Positions 9,255 to 18,575 of a DNA stretch of 64,000 nt are shown here, in pieces. Positions within the stretch are counted from its first letter, which is position 1. Every line of letters starts with the position of its first letter. Source of the stretch: JANMZO01 sp963763135 (GTDB lineage: Bacteria > Actinomycetota > Acidimicrobiia > Acidimicrobiales > JANYDT01); NCBI GenBank assembly GCA_963763135.1, contig CAVXNJ010000009.1, positions 744,001 to 808,000 on the forward strand, in the 5' to 3' direction. Made by a program: the position numbers and the translations under genes. The notes beneath the pieces are model-generated. The model searched no databases and was not told the origin of the DNA. It saw only the letters and a program-made list of their open reading frames with translations.

Positions 9255-11651
9255 ATGATCACACCAGTACTCAGCCGGAACGCGCCGTCAGCGAATGGTC
9301 GTTCGTGCGGGATCAGGACTCGATCGTGTCGAGTCGTTGTTGCCGCGCTGTCTATCGCCGTGATCTCGTTGACTCACGTTCCTTCGACATCGGCGTCGCC
9401 AAGAACCCAGGATTCGGGACCGGTTGCGCTGTCAGCGCTCGAGACAACCAGCAAATGCGTTCAGGAGACGAAGAATCTTCGAGCGTTGTTGTTGATCGAT
9501 GAGTCCGGAAGTCTGAAGAAGACGGATCCCGAAAACCGGCGGGTGACGGCGGCGAAGACGGCGATCGAGTCGCTAGCCGGGCTCGCGGAACATGAGATCG
9601 ACGGACAAAAGCCAACCGTTGAGGTCTCCGTAGCCGGCTTTGCCGTTGACTACAACGAGATCGCGCCCTGGACATCGACGAACTATCAAAGCGTGCGAGC
9701 GTTGGAAGACCAGGTCGATGCTTTGGCCGAACGCAATCGTGGGGTCGACACGGACTACGCCGCTGCGCTGATCGGAGCGAAGGCTTCATTGCAAGCCCGC
9801 GCCGCCGCTCAGCCGAAACCGGCCTGCGCAGTCATTCTTTGGTTTACCGATGGCAAATACGACATTGAACCGGGCGTGAAGCGATCCGAAGCGACGAAGG
9901 CCTACGCACCCTCTATCCGGCTCGATCAAACGGGTGGAGCGGAGGCGTTGCTCGAAGCGGGCCGCGACATTCTTTGTCGACGCGATGGCCTGGTCGATCA
10001 GCTGCGGACGGATGGCGTGGCGACGGTCGCTCTCGGGCTGACCGTGGGCCTGCCGTTGCAGGACCAGGCGTTTCTGGCGGCTCTCGCCACGGGTAAAGGA
10101 CCCGAAGGCGCAACCTGCGGGGCGCAGGACGGGTCGTCCTTTGGTGCGTTCATTCCCGTCTCGGACCTCTCGGAATTGATCGCGAGTCTCGACATCGTCG
10201 CTTCGATGCTCGCACGGGGCGTGCCCGGAAGTACGCAGACAACTGTTCCGATCTGCGATGGACAGGTCTGCGAAGACGGCAAGCGAGCATTTCCGGTAGA
10301 CGTCGGCATGAGCCGCGTCCGCATCACCGTGCAAACCGGCGGCACCGATGTTGCGGTCAGACTCCAGACCCCGGGCGGGGAGGAGACATTCGCTCCGAGC
10401 GTGGGGCCCGGTTCCCCGAATCATGATGTCGGCGGTCTTGCGATCCGAGTTGTTTGGCTCAGCTCCGATGTCGTGAGCTTTGACGCGAACCTCCCGGCAG
10501 ACTCCGCTTCGTGGGCAGGGGATTGGACGATCACCTTAATTGGAAAGCCGTCATCAACTGACGAACCAAGCCTTCGCGCTTCTGAGGGATTCCGGGTCTT
10601 CTACTTCGGTGCGCTGCTGGTGCGACCGAGAGCCGACGACCCGAACAGCTGGGAATTGGCTGCGGGACGTACGGGCCCGAGAGCTTCCGCTCGGGTCATT
10701 GCTGAGACCGAGATCTCACTCAAGGGCGACGTGTCCGGAGCGAACGGCGAAATCCAGCCGGTGACCCTGGTGGCAGCAAAAGACGGTTCGGTTGCGGTCA
10801 GTGGCCCGGACCGGCCCGTGGCTGGCTCGACACTCAAGGCCACGGTTTCGATGACAACTCGAAGTGGGATCGTCTTTTCAACGGTCTCGACGGCCGCCTA
10901 CTCGGCAAAGCCTGGTTCCGTTGTCTCGGCCACGACGACCGTACCCATTGCAGTTGTGGATCCTGAGAAGCCGAAGGAGAAATCAACAGTTGTCCCGTTG
11001 CTCGGCGGGATTGGCGTTGCGCTGGTCGCCGGAATTGTCGGTGCCGTGTTGTTTATACGGTCCAGACGGCGGTCGGCGTTTTCACAGTTGGAGAACGTTC
11101 AGGTTTGCGTCGGACGCATTCGAATCTCGCAGGACCGCATTGCTCAATCGAGGATCACGTGGCTGAGCGATGTGGGTTCGGAATCGCTGTTTCGACTCAA
11201 TAGGTCGCAGTTCAGCCGCCGGCTCGAAGGTCGACCGGAGCAGTTTGCCCTTGGGGTCGTGCATTTTGTGAAGACAAAAGACGGGGCCGTGGCTCAAAGT
11301 GGCTCGAACACGCTCGTCGTCGGCGAACCCGGCAAGTCGGTTCCGTATGCGAACCCTCGAGAAGCGGTCATCTCCGATCGCGTCGCGCCCCAATGGATCT
11401 TCGCCGGGAGCCCGGCCCGCTCCGAACAAAAGGGCCGAGCCCACATTGAGGAAGATGATCCAGACGCGACATACGTCGTACCTCGCACCGGTGCAACAAA
11501 TGCGGTGTCCTCGCCCGGCTATCAGGACCGGGCGTATGAGGGAGACCTCGTCGTATGTGTCCGCAACGAGCCGGAGATAGCGCTGATAGAGCGCCAGATC
11601 GCTGAAACGTTGGCCCTTCGTTTGTTCGCTTCAGAACAGGACTATCGATGA
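9255..11651 (+). CDS. Secreted/membrane VWA-domain protein
   Basis: 798 residues. Start ATG 9255 has AAGGG eight bases upstream. The N-terminus carries Arg residues then a hydrophobic export segment (VVVAALSIAVISL). A von Willebrand A domain follows with a MIDAS-type motif (LLIDESGSLKKT) and later WFTDGKYD. A beta-rich extracellular region comes next, then one membrane span near residue 590 (GIGVALVAGIVGAVLFI) with basic residues after it. About 190 cytoplasmic residues complete the protein. This topology puts the VWA domain outside and a tail inside, suited to linking an envelope structure to the EccC-like ATPase encoded next, whose ATG overlaps this stop. The role in secretion is inference from position. 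Confidence 0.8.
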   Translation: MITPVLSRNAPSANGRSCGIRTRSCRVVVAALSIAVISLTHVPSTSASPRTQDSGPVALSALETTSKCVQETKNLRALLLIDESGSLKKTDPENRRVTAAKTAIESLAGLAEHEIDGQKPTVEVSVAGFAVDYNEIAPWTSTNYQSVRALEDQVDALAERNRGVDTDYAAALIGAKASLQARAAAQPKPACAVILWFTDGKYDIEPGVKRSEATKAYAPSIRLDQTGGAEALLEAGRDILCRRDGLVDQLRTDGVATVALGLTVGLPLQDQAFLAALATGKGPEGATCGAQDGSSFGAFIPVSDLSELIASLDIVASMLARGVPGSTQTTVPICDGQVCEDGKRAFPVDVGMSRVRITVQTGGTDVAVRLQTPGGEETFAPSVGPGSPNHDVGGLAIRVVWLSSDVVSFDANLPADSASWAGDWTITLIGKPSSTDEPSLRASEGFRVFYFGALLVRPRADDPNSWELAAGRTGPRASARVIAETEISLKGDVSGANGEIQPVTLVAAKDGSVAVSGPDRPVAGSTLKATVSMTTRSGIVFSTVSTAAYSAKPGSVVSATTTVPIAVVDPEKPKEKSTVVPLLGGIGVALVAGIVGAVLFIRSRRRSAFSQLENVQVCVGRIRISQDRIAQSRITWLSDVGSESLFRLNRSQFSRRLEGRPEQFALGVVHFVKTKDGAVAQSGSNTLVVGEPGKSVPYANPREAVISDRVAPQWIFAGSPARSEQKGRAHIEEDDPDATYVVPRTGATNAVSSPGYQDRAYEGDLVVCVRNEPEIALIERQIAETLALRLFASEQDYR

Positions 11652-14600
11652 AACTGCACCTTTCCGTCTATGACGGAGCCTCCGACGCTGATCTCTCATT
11701 CGAGGTTACGGAAGGCGCGTCGGTGGAGGACGTAGCCCGGTCAGTTCCCTGGCTTCGCGACACTGATGCCCCGTTGCCAGTCGGCTTGACGCTATCGGCT
11801 GGGAGCGCCGGCGTGCTGAGCGCGTCGCAACCGGCGCTCACTTCGGGGTTGCGCTCGGGGCTCCGGGTACGTCTTGTCTCCGCGGGGCCAGAGCGGACCA
11901 GCGGAGCCGTGGGGGAACTGCGATGGAAGCGGGCACCCGACAGCGAAGCAATCTGCCTTCCGTTGGTCAACGGCGACAACACGATCGGTCGCGGTGCGGC
12001 GGCCAGTCTGACCGTTGATGATCCGTCACTGTCAAGAACGCATTTCCGTGTGACCATTGGCGAAGGGGCCCAGGTCCTGGATTTGGGATCCTCAAATGGG
12101 ACGGCGGTCAACGGGGTTGCGCTTCGCGGTGACGCCGCAAATCTCGTGAACGGCGACGTGATCGGTGCAGGGAACGCTCGGTTCGAGTTCCGGCTGGCTG
12201 CTCGTCAGCAGGCATCGGAGTCCACAACCACTGAAGGAGCCGTCCGATACTTCAACCGCCCACCGCGTACCGAGCCTCGCTACGGTGGACGGGCCTTCAA
12301 GGCACCGAAGCCACCTGAGCGCCCCGATCCCGAACCGTTCGGGTGGGCGGTTGCGTTAGTGCCGTTGATCATGGCAGGCGCAATGTATGCGCTGACGAAG
12401 AGCGTTGCCGTGATCGGTTTTGCATTTATAAGTCCACTTATGATCGTTGGACAGTGGTACCAGTCCCGAAAGAATGCTCGCGACAAATACGCGCGTCTCC
12501 TGGCTCAATATCGCACCGATGTCGACACGTTGGAGCGTGACGTATCCCAGGAGCAGGTCACCGAAATAGCTGCTCGACGAATCCAAGCGCCGCCGACGCC
12601 GGAACTAATGCGATCGGCGGTCGCCCGGGATCCCAACCTCTGGCAGCGCGGCGTCGACGACGACGATTTCCTGCTGGTACGGCTCGGGCAAGGCGATCAA
12701 CCTTCGGTGGTAACCATTGAAATTCCAGAGGGAGGGGAGCGCGATGAGCGGGCGGCGATCGAGACGCTTCCCTCGCGCTACGGAATCGTTGCCGACGTGC
12801 CGGTGGAGGCCGCTCTTCGCGATGGAGGGCTCGGGATTGCCGGCGACAGCCGTCAACGCGACGCCGTGGTTCGGTCCGTCCTGGCCCAGATAACTGCGCT
12901 CCACAGTCCCGCGGAGCTAGCCGTTGCTGCGCTCGTCGGAGAAAGTGAGGCACGAAGCTGGGAATGGTTGAAATGGCTGCCCCACACCCGGTACCCACTG
13001 TCGCGGCTGGAAGGAGAACATCTTGCGTCAACACCATCGGGTTGCGCGGACCTTCTCCGTCGACTGGCCGCGCTGACCGCCTCAGGAAGTTCCAAGGACC
13101 TGAACGGAAAAAGTGTTGTTGCCAGTTGGATTGTTGTTCTCGTCGATGAACACGCGCACATCGACCGGCCCGCCCTCGACGCACTGCTGCGCTCGGGATC
13201 AATCGCTGGTGTGACGTTTGTATGGATGTCGGACCGCGCCGAGGATCTGCCAAGGTTTTGTCGGCACGTTGTGTCGGTTGATGCGGAACGGCCGATCTTG
13301 AGTTACCTCGTGGCGGGTTCGGGGTCGGTGCAACGTGGCATTCGGGCCGACCTCGTGTCCGCCGATTTGATCGACAGTTATGTCCGCGAACTCGCGCCGG
13401 TTCAAGACGTCTCGGCGCGAACGGCCGCGGAACTTGACCTGCCCCCGGTGGTGTTGCTGTCGGAGCTGCTGGGCGGAGAGAAGGTCCTCCATGACCCCGA
13501 GCAGATCGCGGAACGGTGGAAGGCCAACTCGCAGCGGACACGGACACTCGAGGCGCCGGTCGGGCTCGCACCGGGAGCCGAGTATTCGATCGACATCGTT
13601 CGCCAAGGGCCGCATGGATTTCTCATCGGCACAACCGGCTCCGGCAAGAGCGAACTGCTGCGAACGTTGTTGGTTTCCGTTGCCGCGTCGTACGCGCCCG
13701 AGCGGATCAATTTCCTGCTGATTGACTTCAAAGGGGGCGCAGCGCTCAAGCCATTTCTCGAACTGCCACACACCATTGGACTCGTAACGAACCTCCGCGA
13801 GGGCGAAGCGAACGCGGATGAGAAACTCGAAGCCAAAGTGCGACGCACCATCGTCTGGTTGCGAGCGGAGTTACAACGACGGATGCAGGTCCTCGATCAG
13901 TTCGGCGTGTCCGACATCGCCGACATGGAAAAGAAGAAGGCGCCGGGCACACCGCCGCGGTTGGTAATCGTCGCTGATGAATTCGCGGTTCTGGCCAACA
14001 AGTCGAACTCGACCGGCGATGACGTTATCGACGAGATCGTCAACATCGCCCGTCTGGGCCGGAGTCTGGGGATCCATCTGCTTCTCGCAACCCAGCGGGC
14101 GGGCGGCGTCATCAGCGACAACATTCGTGCCAACACGAACCTCCGCATCGCTTTGCGTGTGCAGGACACGACGGAGTCCAACGACGTTGTGGGTGCTCCC
14201 GACGCTGCCAACATTTCCCTGTCAACGCCGGGTCGTGCCTTTGTGAGCATCGGCGCCGGCAGCTTGATTCAACTTCAAACGGCGTCGTCGACCGGCCACA
14301 CGAGCGCGTTGCGGACGATGCCGCGTGTGCGCGCCGAGCCGTTCAGCTTTATCGGGCGAACCCCGACACCCTCGACGCCACCGGCGCTCCCAAGTGGTTC
14401 GGGTCCGAATGACCTTGAGCTCCTCACTGACGCGATCCGGGGCGCATCGAAAGCCTGGTCCGTGCCGACACCCGATACCCATTGGGTGGACCCGCCAGCT
14501 GAGGTGGTTGCCCTCGACACGGTTGACGACTCGTCGAATCCTTTTGCGATCACCGTCGGTATGCTTGACGATCCGGCCGCTCAGGCTGTTCGTCCGGCCA

Positions 14601-16129
14601 CAATCGACTTGTCGACAGTCGGTCACGTCCTGGTTTACGGTGCCGGTGGGGCCGGAAAGACCGTGCTCGCCAGAACCGCGATCGCGTCACTTGCCCGCCG
14701 GTTTACGAGCGACCTGTTTCAGTTTGTTGGTCTCGACTGTTCGGGCCGAGGGTTGGCGCCGCTCGCGGCTTTTCCACAGTGCCGCGGGATTATTACGAGT
14801 GACAACGTCGATCTTGTCTACCGGCTGTTTCGAGATCTCAGAGAGACCATCACCCGTCGAACAGATCGCTTCGCTGCACATGGCGTAGCTGATTTGGCCG
14901 AAGAGCGGGCTTCTCGGCCCGGTGGTGCTGACCAACATCTCGTCGTTGTCGTGCTCGATGGGCTGAATGCATTCGCCGAAGCATTCGACCGCATCGATGC
15001 TGGAACGTTGGTCGATCGCCTTGGCGGACTGCTCCTCGACGGTCGCGCTGCGGGAGTGCACTTCCTGCTAACAGCGGGAAGGCGTGGTGGGATTCCGATG
15101 GGGGTCATCTCCAATATCCAGCAGACGGTGGTCCTGCGGATGGCATCGCACGATGAGTACTCGATGGTTGACGTCAAACCCTCCCACTTCCCGATTGAAG
15201 CGCCCCCGGGCCGGGGCCTTTTGGGGCGCTTCACCTTTCAAACCGGACTGGTGGTTTCCAAAGAGCACAGCCTCCAACTGAGTGCCGCCCGCGCCAGTTT
15301 CGACGAAGATCGCCTTGAGGAGGTCTCCGATGAAGCACGAACGGGCGATGCGCAGATCCGAGCGCTCACAACTTCTTCGGACTTCGCCCGGTCCCTGGGA
15401 GGGAGCACTGCCCCAAGCATTGCGACCCTGCCGGAGCAACTCCCGCTCGGTTCGCTTCCCGTGCCGAATCGGCCCTGGTCGTATTGTGTGGCGGTCGGGG
15501 ACTCCAGCTCCGGCGGGATCGCTGCCTCGCTCGAAGAGTCGCACCTTGTCGTCTGCGGGCCACCGCGATCCGGCAAGAGCAACGCTCTCGGTGCCGTAGC
15601 CGCTTCGCTGCGCAGATCGACTCCCGGACTGGAGACGCACCTCATCTGTTCCCGCCGGTCGCTGGCGAGTGAGAGCGGTGTTTTTGACCGCGTCGTGCTC
15701 AACGATTCCGACGGTCTTGAGCTGGTCCAACGGCTCAACGATGAACTCGCGGGCGGTCGCACCCGGCCGATTTTGGTTTGCGTGGACGATTTTCCGGACC
15801 TTGATGAATCCACGTTTGGCTATGGCTTTAACCAGATCGTTGCAACGGCGAGAAAAGGAGCGCCGATTCGATTTGTCATCGCCGGAGAAGCGCGGTCGAT
15901 GGGAAGCAACTTTAACGATGGAGCCCGCTCGATCCGGCGATATCGCCACGGGCTTCTGTTGCAGCCTGATGTCGACCTCGACGGTGACTTGGTTGGGGCT
16001 CGGCTCCCTCGCCAACTTTGGCGGCAATTCGGGCCCGGGCGTGGATATCACGTTGCGGGATCTCGGGTCGAGTTGGCCCAGGTTGGAGCGCTTCCTGAAG
16101 TGGTGTCAGTGGGGAGTCGTCCCGAATGA
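11648..16129 (+). CDS. eccC: EccC/EssC-type type VII secretion ATPase with N-terminal FHA domain
   Basis: 1,493 residues. ATG overlaps the upstream stop as ATGA. An N-terminal ubiquitin-like or degenerate FHA region (1-80) is followed by a clear FHA domain (about 108-180: TIGRGAAAS, LSRTHF, DLGSSNGTAVNG). Two membrane spans lie at about 230-270. Three FtsK/SpoIIIE ATPase domains follow, with Walker A GTTGSGKSE near 660, GAGGAGKTV near 998 and GPPRSGKSN near 1304. Matching Walker B strands are LVIVADEF, LVVVVLDG and PILVCVDDF. This is the motor that recognises and exports WXG100 proteins, three of which are encoded next. The N-terminal FHA resembles firmicute EssC more than mycobacterial EccC. 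Confidence 0.92.
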   Translation: MKLHLSVYDGASDADLSFEVTEGASVEDVARSVPWLRDTDAPLPVGLTLSAGSAGVLSASQPALTSGLRSGLRVRLVSAGPERTSGAVGELRWKRAPDSEAICLPLVNGDNTIGRGAAASLTVDDPSLSRTHFRVTIGEGAQVLDLGSSNGTAVNGVALRGDAANLVNGDVIGAGNARFEFRLAARQQASESTTTEGAVRYFNRPPRTEPRYGGRAFKAPKPPERPDPEPFGWAVALVPLIMAGAMYALTKSVAVIGFAFISPLMIVGQWYQSRKNARDKYARLLAQYRTDVDTLERDVSQEQVTEIAARRIQAPPTPELMRSAVARDPNLWQRGVDDDDFLLVRLGQGDQPSVVTIEIPEGGERDERAAIETLPSRYGIVADVPVEAALRDGGLGIAGDSRQRDAVVRSVLAQITALHSPAELAVAALVGESEARSWEWLKWLPHTRYPLSRLEGEHLASTPSGCADLLRRLAALTASGSSKDLNGKSVVASWIVVLVDEHAHIDRPALDALLRSGSIAGVTFVWMSDRAEDLPRFCRHVVSVDAERPILSYLVAGSGSVQRGIRADLVSADLIDSYVRELAPVQDVSARTAAELDLPPVVLLSELLGGEKVLHDPEQIAERWKANSQRTRTLEAPVGLAPGAEYSIDIVRQGPHGFLIGTTGSGKSELLRTLLVSVAASYAPERINFLLIDFKGGAALKPFLELPHTIGLVTNLREGEANADEKLEAKVRRTIVWLRAELQRRMQVLDQFGVSDIADMEKKKAPGTPPRLVIVADEFAVLANKSNSTGDDVIDEIVNIARLGRSLGIHLLLATQRAGGVISDNIRANTNLRIALRVQDTTESNDVVGAPDAANISLSTPGRAFVSIGAGSLIQLQTASSTGHTSALRTMPRVRAEPFSFIGRTPTPSTPPALPSGSGPNDLELLTDAIRGASKAWSVPTPDTHWVDPPAEVVALDTVDDSSNPFAITVGMLDDPAAQAVRPATIDLSTVGHVLVYGAGGAGKTVLARTAIASLARRFTSDLFQFVGLDCSGRGLAPLAAFPQCRGIITSDNVDLVYRLFRDLRETITRRTDRFAAHGVADLAEERASRPGGADQHLVVVVLDGLNAFAEAFDRIDAGTLVDRLGGLLLDGRAAGVHFLLTAGRRGGIPMGVISNIQQTVVLRMASHDEYSMVDVKPSHFPIEAPPGRGLLGRFTFQTGLVVSKEHSLQLSAARASFDEDRLEEVSDEARTGDAQIRALTTSSDFARSLGGSTAPSIATLPEQLPLGSLPVPNRPWSYCVAVGDSSSGGIAASLEESHLVVCGPPRSGKSNALGAVAASLRRSTPGLETHLICSRRSLASESGVFDRVVLNDSDGLELVQRLNDELAGGRTRPILVCVDDFPDLDESTFGYGFNQIVATARKGAPIRFVIAGEARSMGSNFNDGARSIRRYRHGLLLQPDVDLDGDLVGARLPRQLWRQFGPGRGYHVAGSRVELAQVGALPEVVSVGSRPE

Positions 16130-16190
16130 CATTCATGAAGTGTTCTGTCACGATGAATTTGTTCGATAGCAAACGAAAGGAGTGGCGAAA

Positions 16191-16460
16191 ATGACGAACC
16201 CAAAAGGACTAAATGTCGCTGAGATGCAGAACCTCATAGCTACATGTAGACGGGAAGCAAGTAACATTCGAGGAGCAATATCCAGCGTAAACGGAACTGT
16301 CGATTCAACTTGGTGGCAAGGAGAGGATGCCGACAAGTTCCGTAATGAGTGGAGCTACTCCGATCGTCGACGGCTCGAGAATGTCGCTGCTGAACTGGAG
16401 CGCCTGGCTGGTCAGCTTGGTCGTGAAGTGGCGGCGCAACGGTCTACATCAGGTTTCTAG
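16191..16460 (+). CDS. WXG100-family protein (EsxA-like) 1
   Basis: 89 residues, the usual WXG100 length. ATG 16191 has AAAGGAG eight bases upstream; an in-frame GTG at 16182 sits inside that site and is rejected. The fold should be a helix-turn-helix hairpin with WWQG at residues 41-44 providing the WxG turn (W42-Q-G44). No C-terminal YxxxD/E signal is visible. It directly follows the EccC-like ATPase gene, so it is a probable secreted substrate or structural partner. It may pair with the second WXG100 protein 130 bases downstream. Confidence 0.9.
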   Translation: MTNPKGLNVAEMQNLIATCRREASNIRGAISSVNGTVDSTWWQGEDADKFRNEWSYSDRRRLENVAAELERLAGQLGREVAAQRSTSGF

Positions 16461-16463
16461 GCG

Positions 16464-16529
16464 GCGGGGCGGGCCGGCGGTGCAGTTCATCGCCGGCCCA
16501 GCCCGCAGAATTCGAAGCGGGACTTCGAA
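16464..16529 (+). promoter_or_regulatory. Two consecutive hairpins between the WXG100 genes
   Basis: A GC-rich stem pairs GGGCCGGCG (16471-16479) with CGCCGGCCC (16491-16499), extended by flanking GCGGGGC/GCCCGC. A second stem pairs TTCGAAG (16511-16517) with CTTCGAA (16523-16529). Neither is followed by a T-run, so they look more like mRNA-stability or processing elements than strong terminators. After them runs an A/C-rich, G-poor leader to the next start at 16591, the kind of unstructured leader that favours translation. Confidence 0.55.
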
Positions 16530-16590
16530 ACAAAGCAATGCAACAGTACAAACCACAATCAACCACACCAACAACAAAGGAAAACACAAA

Positions 16591-16884
16591 ATGTCAGCTA
16601 CCTTCATCAAATTGCCCTCCGGAGCCATCGGTTGCAGCATTGAACAAATGAATGCGTTGTCGAACCACATGCGTACATCAATCGATCAACTTGAGGCGGT
16701 CTTCAAGGGAATCGACGCAAAGATCTCCTCCACCACGTGGGCCGGTGCCGACGCCGACTCCACCGCCAACAACTGGGCAGCGACCCGGAGCCAAATGATG
16801 AACAACCTGCGCAGCTTCCTCGACTGCCAGGCCCGCGCCGTGCAGAGCCAGGCTTCACAGCAGCAGGGCACCAGCCAGGGCTAA
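16591..16884 (+). CDS. WXG100-family protein (EsxA-like) 2
   Basis: 97 residues, starting at ATG 16591 with AAAGG about ten bases upstream in an A/C-rich leader. The central turn motif is TTWAGADADS (W50-A-G52), with amphipathic helices on each side and a Gln/Ser-rich tail (QSQASQQQGTSQG). Length and motif fit WXG100 proteins exported by type VII secretion. The tail lacks a YxxxD/E motif. Hairpins on both sides suggest this transcript segment is independently stabilised, as expected for an abundant secreted protein. Confidence 0.9.
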   Translation: MSATFIKLPSGAIGCSIEQMNALSNHMRTSIDQLEAVFKGIDAKISSTTWAGADADSTANNWAATRSQMMNNLRSFLDCQARAVQSQASQQQGTSQG

Positions 16885-16893
16885 TCCGGCAGC

Positions 16894-16924
16894 GTGGGTG
16901 GGGTGCTCGTGGCACTCCACCCAC
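16894..16924 (+). promoter_or_regulatory. Strong intergenic hairpin after second WXG100 gene
   Basis: A 13-pair stem (16894-16906 with 16912-16924, one G-U pair) closes a five-base loop. No T-run follows, so it is either a leaky attenuator or a 3' stability hairpin. It separates the small WXG100 genes from the large WXG100-headed gene and could set their relative expression. Confidence 0.55.
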
Positions 16925-16964
16925 TCGGCGGATTACTTCGGAATCGGAATGTGAAGGATCAAAC

Positions 16965-18575
16965 GTGTCAGATCTAAAGGGACTGAGTCCCGCCCAGATG
17001 GCGAATCTAGAGCGACAATTCGGCACTGCAGCGGCGACGCTTCAGAAGTCGGAATCAACGCTGGCGGCTGCGTTGAGCCGTGCGTGGTGGTCGGGCGAAC
17101 GGGCCGACACGTTCCGTGCCGCGTGGGCCAGCACACTGCGGCCCAACCTTCGAACGAGCAGTAACCGACTCGCTGACCTGCAGCGAAAAGTCCGAGTACA
17201 AATCGAGCAGCAGGTCTCAGCAAGCAGCGATGTCTCTCCAGTTTCGCCATTCACGGCCGTCCCCGTAGCAACCCAGCGCCAACCGGTGCCCGACATTCGT
17301 GGATTGCTGGCTAGCCTCTGGGCCGACTACCGGAAAGGTGACGCCTCAGTAAAAGAAGCACTGAGTCGGTTGGATCTGCTTCGGAGCGAGATACGGCAAT
17401 GGAAGCTTCTCCCACAGGATGAACAAGTTCGTCGTTGGAAAGGGTTAAGTCCCGCAGAACGCCTGGTCCTTGAAAAGTTCGCTCCGAGTGATGTCCTGGC
17501 TTTAAGAGGCATTCCAGAATCTGACCATGATACGGCCATGGCCGCATTCATTGAGACGCAGCGCGCCAAAATGGTTGTGAAGACGGAGTCAGATTCCATA
17601 GAAATAAAGGGCTCGGGCACTATCAAGATTGCTGAAATTGGTGCAGGTGGCAAGGTTGCTATCGAGAAGACTGTCTTCGGTGATGGAACTTCCCGCATGA
17701 AATTGATCATGTCAAAGGAGGGCGCGGCTTCGCTTGGACTCGACGTTGGGTTGCTGAAAGCCCATCTGGGCGCTTCGGGCGAACAGTCGGTGGAAGTGGA
17801 ATTCAGTTTTGGATCCGAAAAGGAGATGAATCAATTCGGCGAGGAACTGATTCGTGCCGCAACGCCGACATGGAACGACCCAGTAAGTATTGACGACGTT
17901 GGTCGACTATTGGACTCGAGAATGCAGTCCCTTGGGGGATCGTCACAATCCGGAATTGATGCGGGTGTTGAGGTCCCAGGCATCGTGAATCTCAGCGAAG
18001 AGCAAAGGGCAAAGATCACTGTCTCCCACGATGTCCGTGATCACCAGACTACGTTGAGCCTTGTTGTTGACCACACGATTTCCGGTAGTTTGCTCGGGCT
18101 CGGCGGTGAGGGGGCAAGTCAGACCGATGTTTCCTTCTCACTCGATGCGAACGGGCGTCCGACAACGCTGTCCATCGGCACAAGCGCGTCTGTGGCAGGG
18201 GGTAGTTCTGTTGATCCAGGCGGGTTGATCAGTCTCATGTCCGCTGGGCTGGCCGGGCCGATTCTCAAGGAAGAAGCCCTCGTTGGAGGACGAACGGGTG
18301 TGCAGATGACCTTCGATCTCACTGACCCGACGATCGCATCCTACGCCGAACAGTTGGTGCGTGACTTCGTCAACGACCCGTCGAAAGCCGACCTCGCCCG
18401 ACTCGCTGGCGTAGGTACCCTCACGCTCACCAACTCGATAACGACACACACACAAGACGAAATGGGACTTGACTTGGCCGTGCTGAAGGGAAGCATGGTC
18501 GTTGCCTCTGACACCGAAAACACCGTCTCTCAGGTGACCTTTGCTCCTGACGGCACGATTGTGAGGATTAAATGA
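16965..18575 (+). CDS. Large WXG100-headed protein, putative type VII substrate of unknown function
   Basis: 536 residues from GTG 16965, with GAAGGA six bases upstream. The first 90 residues are WXG100-like, with AWWSGERAD at 40-48, so the tryptophan pair falls at the same place as in the first WXG100 protein. The remaining 440 residues match no family I recognise. They look soluble and beta-rich with many Ser/Thr/Gly and alternating polar/hydrophobic strands, and contain no cysteine pairs, catalytic motif or membrane segment. The design (export domain plus cargo) suggests a secreted effector or a structural component. It overlaps the downstream gene by ATGA, suggesting the two products act together. 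Immunity-partner or chaperone pairing is inference. Confidence 0.75.
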   Translation: MSDLKGLSPAQMANLERQFGTAAATLQKSESTLAAALSRAWWSGERADTFRAAWASTLRPNLRTSSNRLADLQRKVRVQIEQQVSASSDVSPVSPFTAVPVATQRQPVPDIRGLLASLWADYRKGDASVKEALSRLDLLRSEIRQWKLLPQDEQVRRWKGLSPAERLVLEKFAPSDVLALRGIPESDHDTAMAAFIETQRAKMVVKTESDSIEIKGSGTIKIAEIGAGGKVAIEKTVFGDGTSRMKLIMSKEGAASLGLDVGLLKAHLGASGEQSVEVEFSFGSEKEMNQFGEELIRAATPTWNDPVSIDDVGRLLDSRMQSLGGSSQSGIDAGVEVPGIVNLSEEQRAKITVSHDVRDHQTTLSLVVDHTISGSLLGLGGEGASQTDVSFSLDANGRPTTLSIGTSASVAGGSSVDPGGLISLMSAGLAGPILKEEALVGGRTGVQMTFDLTDPTIASYAEQLVRDFVNDPSKADLARLAGVGTLTLTNSITTHTQDEMGLDLAVLKGSMVVASDTENTVSQVTFAPDGTIVRIK

